NCBI GenBank assembly: GCA_950295325.1 | Contig: OX485804.1 | Span: 17,174,001-17,238,000, forward strand | Origin: Polytrichum commune | Taxonomy: Eukaryota > Streptophyta > Polytrichopsida > Polytrichales > Polytrichaceae | Reading direction: 5' to 3' | DNA: 64,000 bases | Shown here: positions 47,700 to 60,708 of the stretch, in pieces | Layout: each line of letters opens with the position of its first letter | How positions within the stretch are numbered: the stretch's first letter is position 1 | Translations under genes and position numbers: made by a program | The notes under the pieces: generated by a model | Told to the model about the DNA's origin: nothing | Database searches by the model: none | What the model saw: only the letters and a program-made list of their open reading frames with translations

Positions 47700-49449
47700 C
47701 AATATGCAAAATCATCACTCACATCAATCATTTGCATATACAACCAAGCACACCCAACCACAAAACTACAAATCCCGCACGAAGTACAACAAGTCCTAAA
47801 GCAAACAACTAACACACACATAAACACCCACCCCATCAAACCCACCCCCACACACTACAATGCTAAATTCTCCAATGCATGAAAAAACACCCCCAAAACA
47901 AACACCCCACCTCCCAAGAACACCACTACATCACCCTTACCAGTCACATACAATCACATTCATCCCCTTAAATTTCATCCACAACAATGGATATACACAT
48001 AGAAGTCATTTATCCCACCCTCCAAAAACCCCAAAGGCCAAATGGAAGGAAACACCGCATGGTTAGGATTATACAACCCCAACAACAACATCCAAAAATC
48101 AAAAAGACTGCCTGAATCCCAAAATATACTCATCTCATAGCTCAACGCAATACTCATCACTATCAAAACCATGCAAACCACCCGAATAGACACACACATA
48201 TTTACAAACATCATTAATAGCACATTCTTAATACACAACCACATACAACATCCAACATCACCATCCAAACAAATTACTCATAGCATCCATCGTACATCAA
48301 ATATATTGGACCCCACACACAATCCACATACACAAAGTAAGAGCATGTTTAGGCATCACTGGAAACAAAATAGCTGACACACTAGCTAATGAGGGGACAC
48401 TCAAAGAAAAATCAACCACTACACCACACATACACATAGCCCACCCTATTGGCTAGCCAACTGCCCAACATCCACACATGATAGAGCCATCCGCAACCTA
48501 CACACATTCGTAACAAAAGAACGCGGAAACCGTGAAGCTAAATCAACCATAAATAAATTTCCATACTTAGACAAATAGTTATCATAACACCCAAATAAAT
48601 CAGAAATTCTCTAACCATTTTTGGCAAAACGAGAGTGTGCCTGATACCCAAATTACCCAAATTCTAAAATTCAAATATGCCTAGTACATGGGTAACCACG
48701 GGAAAATAATCTTCTGGCCCATTACAAACCAAAATCCTAAGTTTACATTATGCCATAATAACGATAGAGACACATGGCCCCACCATCTATCAACATGTGA
48801 AAATTCATATCTAAAGGGCCTAAGAATTGCAAGACATAACAAAGCGGTACACGTCATTACTCAGACATTGCAAGCCAACAAATACACATGGTTCTTCACC
48901 CTGAGCAATGCAGGCAATCTTAACAACCAACCACAAGAACAAACAATCCCATAATGCCTCCTTCAATGCACATGCCCCCAAACACCATGTCAATGCCAAG
49001 CCAAACTACAACCGGACATCTTGTGCATAATCGGAGCCCCAATTCAAACACAAACACCCATATCACCATCTCCCAAACACACAATCCAATTCATCGAATT
49101 CACATACTATCATGACAGATTCCCCGAACAAGTCCTCATGCACAAGCACACCAAATACGACCCACTAATCAACACCATACAAAATAATGGATGGAAAACC
49201 AACCCTCTCATTACCATCACAACCAGAGTAATTTATATATGGAGTGTTTGTGTATAGTACTGGGAGCTATACACAAACACTCCATAGATAAGCTTACAAA
49301 ACTAAAAATCCCATATAGCATATAGCATATAGTCTAGCATTAAAACCCTCATGAACAACATACACCAAAATGCCATCAAATACCTCACATACCTAGTTCT
49401 AAACAAAAGAAAACTAAACAACAAACAAACCCCCGTCCCTCAACCCTAA
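47700..49449 (+). pseudogene. Decayed 3' end of a LINE (non-LTR retrotransposon) with RNase H domain
   Basis: Plus-strand remnant, almost free of G over long stretches. At 47990-48420 an RNase H domain can be followed across stops and one frameshift: a WIYT-stop-KSF stretch where the family has IYTDGSF, so the first catalytic Asp is lost; GLYNPNNNIQ; an FTNIINSTFLI stretch in place of the TDS core; and KVRACLGITGNKIADTLANEG (48331-48395), the typical LINE RNase H end. Downstream, DTWPHHLSTC (48768-48797) and GLRIARHNKAVHVI (48822-48860) match the region after RNase H in LINEs, where mononucleotide Cys/His motifs and an RHN.AV.. helix are common. FIEFTYYHDRFPEQ lies at 49093-49130. The reverse transcriptase is missing, so the copy is 5'-truncated. 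Inactive. Confidence 0.7.
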
Positions 49450-49504
49450 TGAATCGGGATAACTAGTACACCATCAAAGCCCACCTCCCAAAGAAGGCAT
49501 AACA

Positions 49505-49852
49505 GATAGATAGATAGATAGATAGATAGAAACTCCGGTCCCTTTTTAGCAAGGGGCCGGCGTGAATAAAGTGTCCGTTCGTAATGCCAATGACCCGATG
49601 CCCACCGGACAAGGGGACATTGGGGCAATACTACTCTCCCCTTTCAAGGATGGACACTATAGTGACACACTATACTAGTTCCTAGCTAGCCACTAGTGCC
49701 TTGAAGATACCGGACATGGTATCCCCCCAAAGGGCTTTGAGGTACCCATACAACAAGGTCCAAGGACCCCCCACCATAGTTGGGTGGACTAAGGTGGTGA
49801 GCACCACGCCGGCATGGGGAATAGAACCCACAACCTCCTCATTGGGGGCCAT
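49505..49852 (-). mobile_element. tRNA-derived SINE, 5'-truncated copy
   Basis: Same family as 59341-59713. The 3' tail is (TATC)n, seen as GATAGATAGATA at 49505. It is flanked by a 10-bp direct repeat AGGCATAACA (49495-49504 and 49853-49862). The B-box (GGGTTCTATTCCCC on the minus strand) is present but the A-box end is missing, and the direct repeat abuts the truncation, so this copy inserted already truncated, as expected from LINE-driven retrotransposition. It sits just after the LINE remnant. Confidence 0.88.
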
Positions 49853-49862
49853 AGGCATAACA

Positions 49863-51177
49863 CTTTATGTTGGATCACGGAACACCGTGATCAGCATAAG
49901 GCCAACGGGCTCACATTCATGCCGGCATTTAAATACGGGCACATTTTTTTCTTCTTTCCTGTAGGAGACTTGAGTGAGAGTCTTCAAAAATACATATGCA
50001 AGATTAACACACGTGTATTGTGGTTTAGAAAACCCATATTAAATGGGAATATAGAGGTTAAATAAAGAGAGACAGTTGATTAATTAGACACATCTTATGA
50101 GAAGATTGAACTATGTGTGCAAAACATAGACATCTACTATTCAATACTGCATTATATATATATATATATATATATGTGCTTATTTTATTTAAGGAAAAAA
50201 ATCATGTACACCTTGTATAGCTAGGTTTGCATCTCGATTCTTATTATGAACCTTGACTTGACATTTGTGTGATTCACAATTGCTAACTAAATGAAACAAT
50301 TCCTAATCCAACAATCAAATGACTCATGGAGTTGAAAATGCCCACAAAATGACCACATATGCCATATCGGTGCCACTATCCATGTTATATACATATACAA
50401 CATATTCAAATATCGAGATATGGATTTAGGTTGAGGTCGAGGTTGGGGTGGGAATGTGGTTGTTTTGGTGACCTATATTGTCATCCATATGGAGGTATGG
50501 AGGTATTGAGATTGAGGTTGTGTTGCTCTTAGGGTGTTGTCTCCATGCGAATTCGCTAACGACTATTGCAATGCTAAGTCGGGCAAAAAGGTTGAAAAGA
50601 GGGTTCTCATTGGCTCCATGCATCTCCCTCAACGGTAGTCATGTAGTGGACGCCTTGCACAAAAGATACAAATCTAGTAGCGAGGACCTCCTTTGCAACC
50701 ATGCACATACCTGCATGTGTTGTGAATCAACGGTCACCTCCCTTAACATCTTTGTTATGCTTTGAGCATGAAGTTACTCTAAGCAAAGGCCCCGTGCATG
50801 CACCGTTTCATGGTGCCACCGAGTGACACAATTACATTGTATCCAACCTTGTACTAGCAAGCAAGCACAATACCAATGTTTTAGCCTTGTGATATATACA
50901 ATAACCCGTGGAGATGCCCTTAGACCTTGCACTACCGTGAACTTTCGTTGACTAGTTGATGCTCTACACTCATACACACCCTTGTGATTAGGTTGTCTTC
51001 TTACCCATACAAATTACCCTTGGCCATAATCACACAACAAAAAACTATACCTTTTGTTTATTCATCCATAAAACATTCACAATAAGTAAACAAAAACTAC
51101 TACATTTAATTTGTTATATGTGGTAGTAAACACTCAAAATAGTGGTGAATGTCAAGACATTAGAGTCTATCAAACTC
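49863..51177. other. Gene-free stretch
   Basis: Includes an (AT)n tract at 50154-50175. The frames seen are short and unrecognised. Confidence 0.45.
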
Positions 51178-51178
51178 C

Positions 51179-51492
51179 GGCCACTTCACACACGAGACTA
51201 AAGGACCATGACCATTGCAATATTATTATTTGTCGTTGGTCGAAAAGGCTAAGACTGTCCAAGTTCACGTCACACTAGAAGGTGAAGGCCCAAGGGTCCA
51301 AATAAATTATCATGGATGTAAAGTTTACATGGATTCCTTTGCGGCAAACTATAATTAATGCTTCATGGTTTGCAGGAATTTGCGTCATGCCCGCCTCCAA
51401 AAGGTAGGTCTAAGGCAAATTCCAGCTGACCATGTTAGCGGTACAACCTTTGGATGAGAATCAAAGGCCCTTGGCTTGTGTGTGTAGCGACC
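51179..51492. mobile_element. Diverged relative of the Harbinger-like MITE
   Basis: The left end CGGCCACTTCACACACGAGAC and right end GGCTTGTGTGTGTAGCG are recognisable termini. The internal part is shorter and only partly alignable. Confidence 0.5.
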
Positions 51493-52075
51493 TTAATTAC
51501 ACCAACCAATGCACACTTGGCACCAAACTCAATTACTTATTTGACAACTTTTAGTTGGGTTTTGGGTCATAGCACATGCTTTCAAGCATAACATTGTGGA
51601 GACGCCAATGATCATCATTCTAAAAGCATGCACACCCTAACCTGACTAGTATCATGCATGTGGCACCCAAAGTGTACGTGATATTAAGGAGGTATAGAGA
51701 GTTTACATGGATGTGCGATAATAGAGGATTAGTGTAGCATGGGACATTATGGTATAACACATAGTTGACATCGCAAGAACGACAAAGATGACAACGCGAT
51801 GCAGGCGAGCGTTGGTTCAAACTCTTTGATGGATTGTTCTAATGTCAAAATTTGTGATACGTGGGAGGGAAATGTGACAACATGAAGGAAGGCTTCAACA
51901 ACAACAACAAAAAAAGAACATCCATTCCCTAGGGTTTTGGGATATAAGAGAAGAAGTCCCATTAAGGAGGGTGATATTATAGAGGTTAAGATGTACATAC
52001 ATAAGTTGGCATAATATAACAAATCCTCAGGTGCATTGGAGTTCTGACATGGCCCCTTGTCGAGATCAAGCCTAA

Positions 52076-52580
52076 GGGCCACTTCACACACGAGCCAAGT
52101 GCCACAACCATGAAATTGTGAGAGCCCAAATTAAAGTGTCCAAAGGCCGTCCCAAGACACCTCCAAAAAAAATCATGTAGTGCGGTCTCATATCCTCAAG
52201 TGTAGTGTGAAGTCATATACGACCGACCCCTCAACCAAATGCTATTTCAATGAATTTCTATTCACGCAGATCCTCATACATGATAAAAATAGAACAAATC
52301 AACACTTGTGAGCGTTCAGAGTGCCACGGTCTCCCAGTCTTGTGCGAGGCCTACCTCCAAAAAGTGGTTTATTGAAAACAGTCCAAGTGACCATGAAACA
52401 TGATCCATTCGATGCCATGTAGAAACCCATGTAGACTTCACATCCATCTAGCATTCACACACTCCATTGGGCCCTCAAGCGTAGTGGGAAGCGAACTCGG
52501 ACCGGCTCCGCCTTTTCCACCAACGAGAGTGCTTGAAGTGAGATGGTCACGGGCTCTCAGTCTCGTGTGTGAAGTGGCCC
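52076..52580 (-). mobile_element. Harbinger/Tourist-like MITE copy
   Basis: A 505-bp copy with intact inverted ends: GGGCCACTTCACACACGAG at the left and CTCGTGTGTGAAGTGGCCC at the right. Flanks are TAA and TGA, a one-base decay of the usual 3-bp duplication. Confidence 0.9.
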
Positions 52581-53167
52581 TGAACCCCCAACCCACCACA
52601 GGCTAAATAGGAGTATTATAGTACACAATTTTATATGCGACCCTCAAATCCACACCACCCGCTCCCTCTGGCATATGCTAAAGGGAAGCGAGCGAAAATA
52701 CTCCACTGCTCAATCATGCTTGCTTGCTTGGCTAGTGAGCTACATTGAGCCATGAATTTGGAATATATATTTGCGCATTAAAATACTGAATTTCTAGTGG
52801 CTCTCAGCCTCCGTTGTGGTGCCTAAAATTGAAGGAATCCCACCTGGCGGGCGTGGCTATAAGTTGAGTCGTAGTTTATGCCCCATATATCCATAGTAGT
52901 ACTACACAACCACTGTAGTAGAAGGAATGAGTGAGAGCTTCTTGTCCATTGAATATTTTAGAATGTGCGTTGTTAATGAATGAATGTTGGTGGAAAAGGT
53001 CGATCGATCTATAGGACGCCGCCCACCCATGAAGAACGGCCCAATGAAACCGGAAGTGTAAATTAACAAACTCGGGAACAGGGCTCAATCGATCGACGTC
53101 CACCTTTACTTACATTCTTCGTGCTCGAAATGGGCGCGGCAATGTTGTTGGATAATGTTTTTGTTGC
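52581..53167. other. Gene-free stretch
   Basis: No recognised gene or repeat. Confidence 0.4.
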
Positions 53168-54003
53168 CGTATTTTATCGGGGAATAAACGGGTGTTTGCA
53201 TCTTCCAAGGTGGTAGTTACGTAGGCCTACCGGGAAACACGGGTCATCACAAGTTACCCTTTGCTTTTGTCATGGAGATGGGCCTCATGTGGAGATGTGG
53301 CAATGAAAGAACTACACTAAATAGTGTGTCTTGTGTGTAGCAATCAATTGGTTGAAAACTAGGTCGAATAACTAGGTCGTATTTATCGGGGAATGAACGG
53401 GTGTTTGCATCTTCCAAGGTGGTAGTTACGTAGGCCTACCGGGAAACACGGGTCATCACAAGTTACCCTTTGCTTTTGTCATGGAGATGGGCCTCATGTG
53501 GAGATGTGGCAATGAAAGAACTACACTAAATAGTGTGTCTTGTGTGTAGCAATCAATTGGTTGAAAACTAGGTCGAATAACCAGGTCGTATTTATCGGGG
53601 AATGAACGGGTGTTTGCATCTTCCAAGGTGGTAGTTACGTAGGCCTACCGGGAAACACGGGTCATCACAAGTTACCCTTTACTTTTGTCATGGAGATGGG
53701 CCTCATGTGGAGATGTGGCAATGAAAGAACTACACTAAATAGTGTGTCTTGTGTGTGGCCATCAATTGGTTGAAAACTAGGTCGAATAACTAGGTCGTAT
53801 TTATCGGGGAATAAACGGGTGTTTGCATCTTCCAAGGTGGTAGTTACGTAGGCCTACCGGGAAACACGGGTCATCACAAGTTACCCTTTACTTTTGTCAT
53901 GGAGATGGGCCTCATGTGGAGATGTGGCAATGAAAGAACTACACTAAATAGTGTGTCTTGTGTGTAGCCTTCAATTGGTTGAAAACTCGGTCGAATAACT
54001 TGT
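53168..54003. repeat. 209-bp tandem repeat, four near-identical copies
   Basis: The landmark CGGGTGTTTGCATCTTCC starts at 53189, 53398, 53607 and 53816, an exact 209-bp period. Copies differ by only a few substitutions (for example GCTTTTG or ACTTTTG, GAATGAACG or GAATAAACG). The alternating pattern of shared variants suggests amplification and exchange between units. The unit contains GTAGTTACGTAGGCCTAC and a sequence with TGTGTCTTGTGTGTAG. No coding capacity. Confidence 0.95.
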
Positions 54004-55726
54004 GGGGTTTTGTTAGTACCACACTTGTGGAGTGGAGTGGAGTGGAGTTTGCACCAAGTCCATTGTGTTGGGGAGAGGGGACATAGACATACAATGCATA
54101 CATACATATATGAATTTCATATTTTATTATTCTAAACATATTGAAGTAAACCAAGTTCATGTGCACAAATAGTGTGGCCCACTTTGCATGGCAATTCATA
54201 TTATCATCCACTCTTTACTTCTAATTTTAGGTAGTGCAACTCTTTTGAGTCTTTGAGATATATTGAGCATAGGGTTGTTTGTTTCATGGGGTCAGCATCC
54301 TCTGCTTGTTTACCATACATTTCAAAATGATTAGTGTGTGCTCTAAGGTCCTTGTAGGGTGATTAAGTTTTTTATTATATGCAAACACATGTTTGTCATT
54401 GAATAATGCCAAGATGAATAGTGCATGTACATTTAGTGAATAACTTTGCTATGATTAATCTTTTCAATGAACAATGTCGAGATGAACGATTCTTCTTGGA
54501 TCTTTGGTGGCACTAATTTCATAGTGTAAATAAATTTAGTGTCAGCTTTAGTAATTTCCCGCACCCACTATTAGTTGTCCATTACTGATTGGGATAATAA
54601 ATGTACGTTGATTTGTACTATTGGTGTGGGTAACCATTTGAATTACACGTTGCTATAAAACAAATAAAGTGGTGTAAGAGTAAGAAATGTTAAAACACAC
54701 AAGGCAAGAAGGAATTATTGCTTAGATGAGCATAACTTACAGCTCATCCATCCAACATACAAACTTAACTTCCTATAGGTTTTGCTCCAAATCCATGTCG
54801 TATCACTTGGACTAGCTAATTTGGGATCCTTAAAGCTAATTCCAATGTCATGTTACTCAATCAAGTTGCATGCTACTATTTGAGGACTTTCATGTTGGAT
54901 GAATGAAAGGTATGATCGTACATGCACATGTGATGATTCTATTGCCTAAAAATAGAACCCAATTCTCCAAAGAATGGAGGGCTTGGGTTTTTGGAAAGCT
55001 TATTATGTTGGGACTCGCTTGCCGGGCCGGCGGTGATAATTGCCACACATTCCAATTGGATGTAAGGTAGTTTAGACTATATAAGGTTATACTCTAAAAT
55101 ACATTGCTTATGGTATTAAATGTCACATATGCTATTTGCGAAGGACCTAACCTAGACGCCTCTAGGTCTCAAAGTGTCATGCTTGCTAATTACCAATATG
55201 ATTTCATTCGTCAAAATAAGTAACTTCTTTAAGTGACAAAATATCTACACTATGACATGTAGAATGGCACATCGGGGTATTGTAGATAACAACCTTGTAC
55301 ATTAGTGTGCAAAGGGATGATATTTTCAAGCGTACTCATGGCAAGTGTCATGTGTTTACATGTTAGTATGCAAGAAGAAGATATTTTTCAACATACTAAT
55401 GGCAAATATCATTTGTGTACACTTTAGTCAACACGTAGATGATTGTGTAGCATAAGCATGCACCTCATAGCATTATTAAACATACTCATGCCAAGATATC
55501 AATAAGTGAACTTGAATGCCAAGTGTCATGAGGTAACACTTATGGTGTCTTTATTAATCATCGAATCATTGGTGTAACCTAGCATACGCCACAAAATAGG
55601 GTAAGTAGGACTATTACACATGTGACACTAAATACCATAAATGGTGTGGCACTCCAAGCCACCGTATCCCTCTACTTCACAAGTTTTGCACCTTCTTGAG
55701 GTTATAGACATGTAGGGTGGGCCTAA
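54004..55726. other. Gene-free AT-rich stretch
   Basis: No gene recognised. GTGGAGTGGAGTGGAGT at 54028-54048 is a short tandem. Confidence 0.45.
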
Positions 55727-56227
55727 GGGCCACTTCACACACGAGACCGAGAGCCCGTGACCATTACACTTCAAGCACTCTCAATGGTGGAAAAGGCGGA
55801 GCCGGTCCAAGTTCACTCCACACTACGCTTGAGGGGACCAAGGGAGTATGTGGATGCAAGATGAATGTCAAGTATACATGGGTTTTACATGGCATCAAAT
55901 GGATCATGTTTCGTGGTCATTTGGACTATTTTCAAAAACCACCTCTTGGAGGTAGGCCTCAGACAAAAACTGGGAGACCGTGGCACTCCGAATGCTCACA
56001 ACCGTTGGTTTATTCTATTTTATCATGTGTGAGGACCCGCATGAATAGAACTTCATTGAAATAGCATTTGGTTGAAGCCCCGGTCACATATGGCCTCACA
56101 CTACACTCGAGGATCCATGACCACACTACATGGTTTTGGAGGTGTCTTGGGATGGCCTTTGGACACTTTTTTTTTGGGCTCTCACATTTTCATGGTCATG
56201 GCTCTTGGCTCGTGTGTGAAGTGGCCC
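55727..56227 (+). mobile_element. Harbinger/Tourist-like MITE copy (inverted relative to the others)
   Basis: A 501-bp copy with a perfect TAA target duplication on both sides (55724-55726 and 56228-56230) and inverted ends GGGCCACTTCACACACGAG. It is reversed relative to the copies at 37358, 45005, 52076 and 59961. Confidence 0.92.
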
Positions 56228-56230
56228 TAA

Positions 56231-58703
56231 TTCACCATACCAACGGGCTTGTGGGGAGCAATGAACCCCAAATTAGAAACCACGAATTAGACTAGTGGAT
56301 TCCAATTGAAATGAGTGACGACCCTCGGCCTTGTAGGGGACTTGTTTTCACTAGAGCCCTTTTACCCATGATGGATGGGTTTACATAGACACCACAAGTC
56401 CCTAGCATTTGCATAGGGGTCTAATATGGAGAGAGGGAATTATCGCATAAAAGCCCCGAAATAGTGTGCAACTTGAAGGTTACCTTTTAAAAGTTGATTT
56501 GACACATTAAGCAACTTCAAAGTCCCCTAATTAGTCTAGTCGAACTCATTTTTAATGGACCGGTCCCAAACCTATAAAGATCATGTTTTTATATTGGATG
56601 GACGAGAGGTGCACTCGCATGCGATGATTCCCTCTCTTTGTGTCCTAGACTAACTAAACTCCAAAACATAGTGTTGTATTGATTGGGATTAATATTTTGA
56701 CCCAAGCAGTTTACACTAGGGTGGGCCAAGGTATGAAATTTTGAAGTGGTGCGAATATAGCATCACTTTCCCATCAAGTAACGGTGGTCCACACCTTTCA
56801 TCTACGTGGATTGCCACCTAGTGAATTGCAATCCCCATGAGATAATTAGGTGGCAACCCATTTTGGGTTGTAAGAGCACTTAAGGGTTAACTCTACACAC
56901 ATTTTCTCTAGTTTCAAGATCGGATAATAAAAACACACAATTCATCATTTCAAGTGTCAAGATTCAAGTTGCGATGGAACAAATTAAAAGACGTCAATGT
57001 AGAGATTACTTTTCTTTGTGAAACATCACATAGACCCTCTTAATTGTGTTAACTAGAGCCCGGAATGGTGAGCAATATTGTGAACACATAATTCAATCTT
57101 TATTTTAGCACATGTATATATCTTTTTGGTGTTTGTTCTTCACTGCAAGCCTTGACACATACAATACCACTCAAAATATAGGTGTCCAATTAAGAAAGAT
57201 GACCATATAAGGCCCACATCCCTTACTCTCGTGGTTGTGGTTCAGTTTAGACAACATGCAAGTTCCATAACAACACAACCACTTCCATGCTCAACATGAA
57301 CAACTGCATTGACTTATATGAGTTGACCACTTTAAAACCAAAAAAAAAACCAAAAAAAAAACCATAGAGAAAAAGAGAGAGAGGGAGATAACACCAACCA
57401 TAGGGTTGGCGTGAAGAAAGAATACTTCACCCTTGACCATAGCCACAAGCTCATGGTCAGAGAGAGAGAGAGGCAACACCAACCTATGGTGTTGGCGTGA
57501 ATGAGAGGTGATTCACCTTGATCATAGCCACAAGTTAACATGTGAACTTGAAACTAGTTTACAGGGCATGAAAATGCGACAAATGTTCTTGCCTCATGTT
57601 AAAGGTGGTCCCCAATCCGCAAGCATATATGTATATGTAAACCCGATAGGGCTATATAAACTATAATATCATCATTGTTCGATGAGCAGCCTCGAGGAAA
57701 TCATGTACCATATTGATCGTGCTCCTCGAGCGCGATGCCTCGTTTAAGCGCACATGGAAGACAAGGCCGGTGTGGGAATAGGGGGTCATTCCAAGTGCAT
57801 TTTTCCATGCTCCGATTTGATTGTTGGTGTGTTCTTTGTGGCTTCTTACAACAAGCGGATTCCGCACTTGGAATCGGGAGGGTGACGAGGCGAGGCCGAA
57901 TAATAATGCTTGGCCATGCAAGCGGCAGCCTTAGCCTTAGCCTTGGTTTTTGGCTCACAAGTTGGAAGTTAACTTCACGTGTCCATTTAGTGGGGGTGGG
58001 GAAGATTTGACTTACGACGGGGAGGCCAGAACCTGTGTAGGCTCACTTATTAGGGAAGCATATTCCCGATTCCCACACTTTTTATCCTTCGTTCCACGTT
58101 TCGGGCCTTAAAGTTCTCTTTAACAAAAACACCTAGGTAGTTGCTTATTTGTGAAGGTGCTAAACAAGAAAACGGTAGAACCGTGAGGCTCTGTCCTTTC
58201 TTATGAAAGATTCTAACTGTAGCTGTCCACTTTGCTCATGCTAGTCCATGGCTATTTACTATACTTGTAACCAACCTTTTTCTTGGGTTTTGTGCACCTT
58301 CTTCTCAAAATGCAGGTCAAGAACTGAAGCTACTCGTTTATCACCCAAAAATTTTAAAATAAATAACTAACAAGTGCCAAAATAACTATAATTAATTATA
58401 TATTTTTCAATACATGATAGGGAGAAACTATAATTAACTAGATATATATAACTATTAGTAAGCATCCATATTAAATAAATTGGATAAAAATAACAAGAAC
58501 AAATAATGTTCAAGTGTGAACACAAAGTGGTTAGGAAATTTGCTCTTGAAACAGAGAAGTTGATGCATAGTCTTTGTCGTACAAACAAAGCCAACAATGA
58601 GGCGAACCCCACGGTCCCCATCCTCTCTACCCTTCTGTTTTTGGAAAAAAAATCAAGGGGATTATTAAATAGGGTGGGTTTCAATTAGGGCGTCATGTTT
58701 AAG
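56231..58703. other. Gene-free stretch with A-rich and GA-rich tracts
   Basis: 57370-57545 holds two diverged copies of a (GA)n + GGTGTTGGCGTGAA.GA unit (about 105 bp). A GC-richer island at 57.7-58.1 kb contains unrecognised open frames on both strands. Confidence 0.45.
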
Positions 58704-59238
58704 AAATCTTGGGCCCAAAACTCCAATTCATAGATCTACTTTACCAATCCATGTTTCAAGATTGGTTCCTCGAACTACGATGTGGAATGTTTCCTTGAGT
58801 GAAAGACCATCAAGATTTGGTGGGGGGAAAAGAAAAGAAAAGAAAAGAACATCTGTATCTTTTACCTTGACATGCGATGTCCGTTCACTGCCTCCCTCTC
58901 ATGTCAGTGTGAGCATGGGAGTGGGGGCAACTTAGGGCAAGGCCGGCGATTCCAAGAAACTTGGGACCCAAAACTCCAATTCATAGATCTAATTTACCGA
59001 TCCATGTTTCAAGATCACTTCCTCAAACTATGATGTGGAATGTTTTCTCGAGTGAAAGACCATCAAGATTTGACGAAAAAGTGAGAAAAAAAGAGAGAAA
59101 GAAAAGGAAAAAAAGAGAAAAAAAAACATCAGTGTCTTTTACCTTGACATGCGATGTCCGTTCACCGCCTCCCTCTCATATCCGCATGAGCATGGGAATG
59201 AGGGCAACTTACAACAACAAGGCCAACGATTCCCAACA
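58704..59238. repeat. ~250-bp direct duplication
   Basis: 58704-58954 and 58955-59238 share CCCAAAACTCCAATTCATAG, GTTTCAAGAT, GATGTGGAATGTTT, AGTGAAAGACCATCAAGATT, an A/G tract of different length, and TTTTACCTTGACATGCGATG. The purine tract has grown in the second copy. Confidence 0.88.
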
Positions 59239-59340
59239 TCTACATTTGCATCTGGGAATGGAAAAGTGACCTCCATCCGGGATGTGGGTGCCGGTAAACA
59301 CGTTACCTTTGCCTCACCGGTAAAGTGCAACGGTAGTAGA

Positions 59341-59713
59341 TAGAAAATAGATAGAAACTCCGGTCCCTTTTTAGCAAGGGGCCGGCGTGAATAAAGTGTC
59401 CGTTCGTAATGTCAATGAACCGATGCCCACTAGACAAGGGGACATTGGGGCAATACTACTCTCCCCTTTCGAGGATGGGCACTGTAGTGACACACTATAC
59501 TAGTTCCTAGCTAGCCACTAGTGCCTTGAAGATACCGGACATGGTATCCCCCCAAAGGGCTTTGAGGTACCCATACAACAAGGTCCAAGGACCCCCCACC
59601 ATAGTTGGGTGGACTAAGGTGGTGAGCACCACGCCGGCATGGGGAATAGAACCCACAACCTCCTCATTGGGGGCCATGAGCCCTAACCACCAAGCCAAGG
59701 CCCGTGGTGCCTT
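59341..59713 (-). mobile_element. tRNA-derived SINE, full-length copy
   Basis: A 373-bp element read on the minus strand. It starts AAGGCACCACGGGCC, with an A-box TTGGCTTGGTGGTTA (about 59686-59700) and, about 30 nt on, a B-box GGGTTCTATTCCCC (59641-59654): the split pol III promoter of a tRNA-derived head. A tRNA-unrelated body follows, then an (ATCT)-type 3' tail next to 59341. A perfect 13-bp direct repeat CAACGGTAGTAGA flanks it (59328-59340 and 59714-59726). The body matches the copy at 49505 almost base for base. The tail type suggests priming by a partner LINE with a matching microsatellite end. Confidence 0.93.
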
Positions 59714-59960
59714 CAACGGTAGTAGACCCTATTGTTCAGTGCAACTTTATTAGTGCTGGGATGTGACTAATAACATAACACTGCAAAGCACACTTTGGGA
59801 AAATTGAGAAAATAAAAAAAACTTATTAGGTCAAATGGAGAGAATCAATGTGCTTTGTTAAGTTGCAAGAACTAGTGTCCGCAAAGAGTCTGGGCATAAT
59901 TGGTCGAGACCGCACTGTTTACAAGGCCAACTGGTTTTCATATCATATTGACATCTTTCA

Positions 59961-60467
59961 GGGCCACTTCATACACGAGCCAAAAGCCATGACCATGAAA
60001 TTGTGAGAGCCCAAAAGAAAGTGTCCAAAGGCCGTCCTCTAACACGCCTCCAAAATCATGTAGTGTGGTCACGGATCTTCAAGTGTAGTGTGAAGTCATA
60101 TGTGACCGGGCTCTCAACCAAATGCTATTTCAATGAATATCTATTCATGTGGGTCCCCACACATGATAAAATAGAATGAACCAACAGTTGTGAGCGTTCG
60201 GAGTGCCATGGTCTCCTGGTTTTGTGTGAGGCCTACCTCCAAGAGGCGATTTTTGAAAATAATCCAAGTGATCATGAAACATGATCCATTCGATGCGATG
60301 CATGAATCCATCCGTGTAGACTTTACATCCATCTTGCATTCACATACTTTGTTGGTCCCTCAAGCGTAGTGTGAAGCTTGAACTTGGACCGGCTCCGCTT
60401 TTTCCACCAATGAAAGTGCTTGAAGTGTATTGGTCGTGGGCCCTCAGTCTCGTGTGTGAAGTGGCCC
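59961..60467 (-). mobile_element. Harbinger/Tourist-like MITE copy
   Basis: A 507-bp copy with a perfect TCA target duplication (59958-59960 and 60468-60470) and ends GGGCCACTTCATACACGAG / CTCGTGTGTGAAGTGGCCC. Confidence 0.92.
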
Positions 60468-60708
60468 TCAGTCAATCTTCATTGAATTGGGTTATAGGGT
60501 ATGAAAATCTACAGTAGTGGTTTGGAAAATGTTCATGAACTTTTTGGACTTGAACCTATCAACACTTTCGTTTGGAATTAGCGGTCAGTTCTTCCATTCG
60601 TGATTGCATTTCGGCAATTATTAACTACATTTGATATTGTATTTAGTGTTATGTGGTATTTGTAGTCAATGTGGTAATATTGTCACAGTGTCAAAGCAGC
60701 GAGACTTA

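Noticed and set aside
59507-59716. Minus-strand frame with EEVVGSIPHAG.
   Set aside because: This is the translated tRNA-like head and body of the SINE, a well-known annotation artefact.
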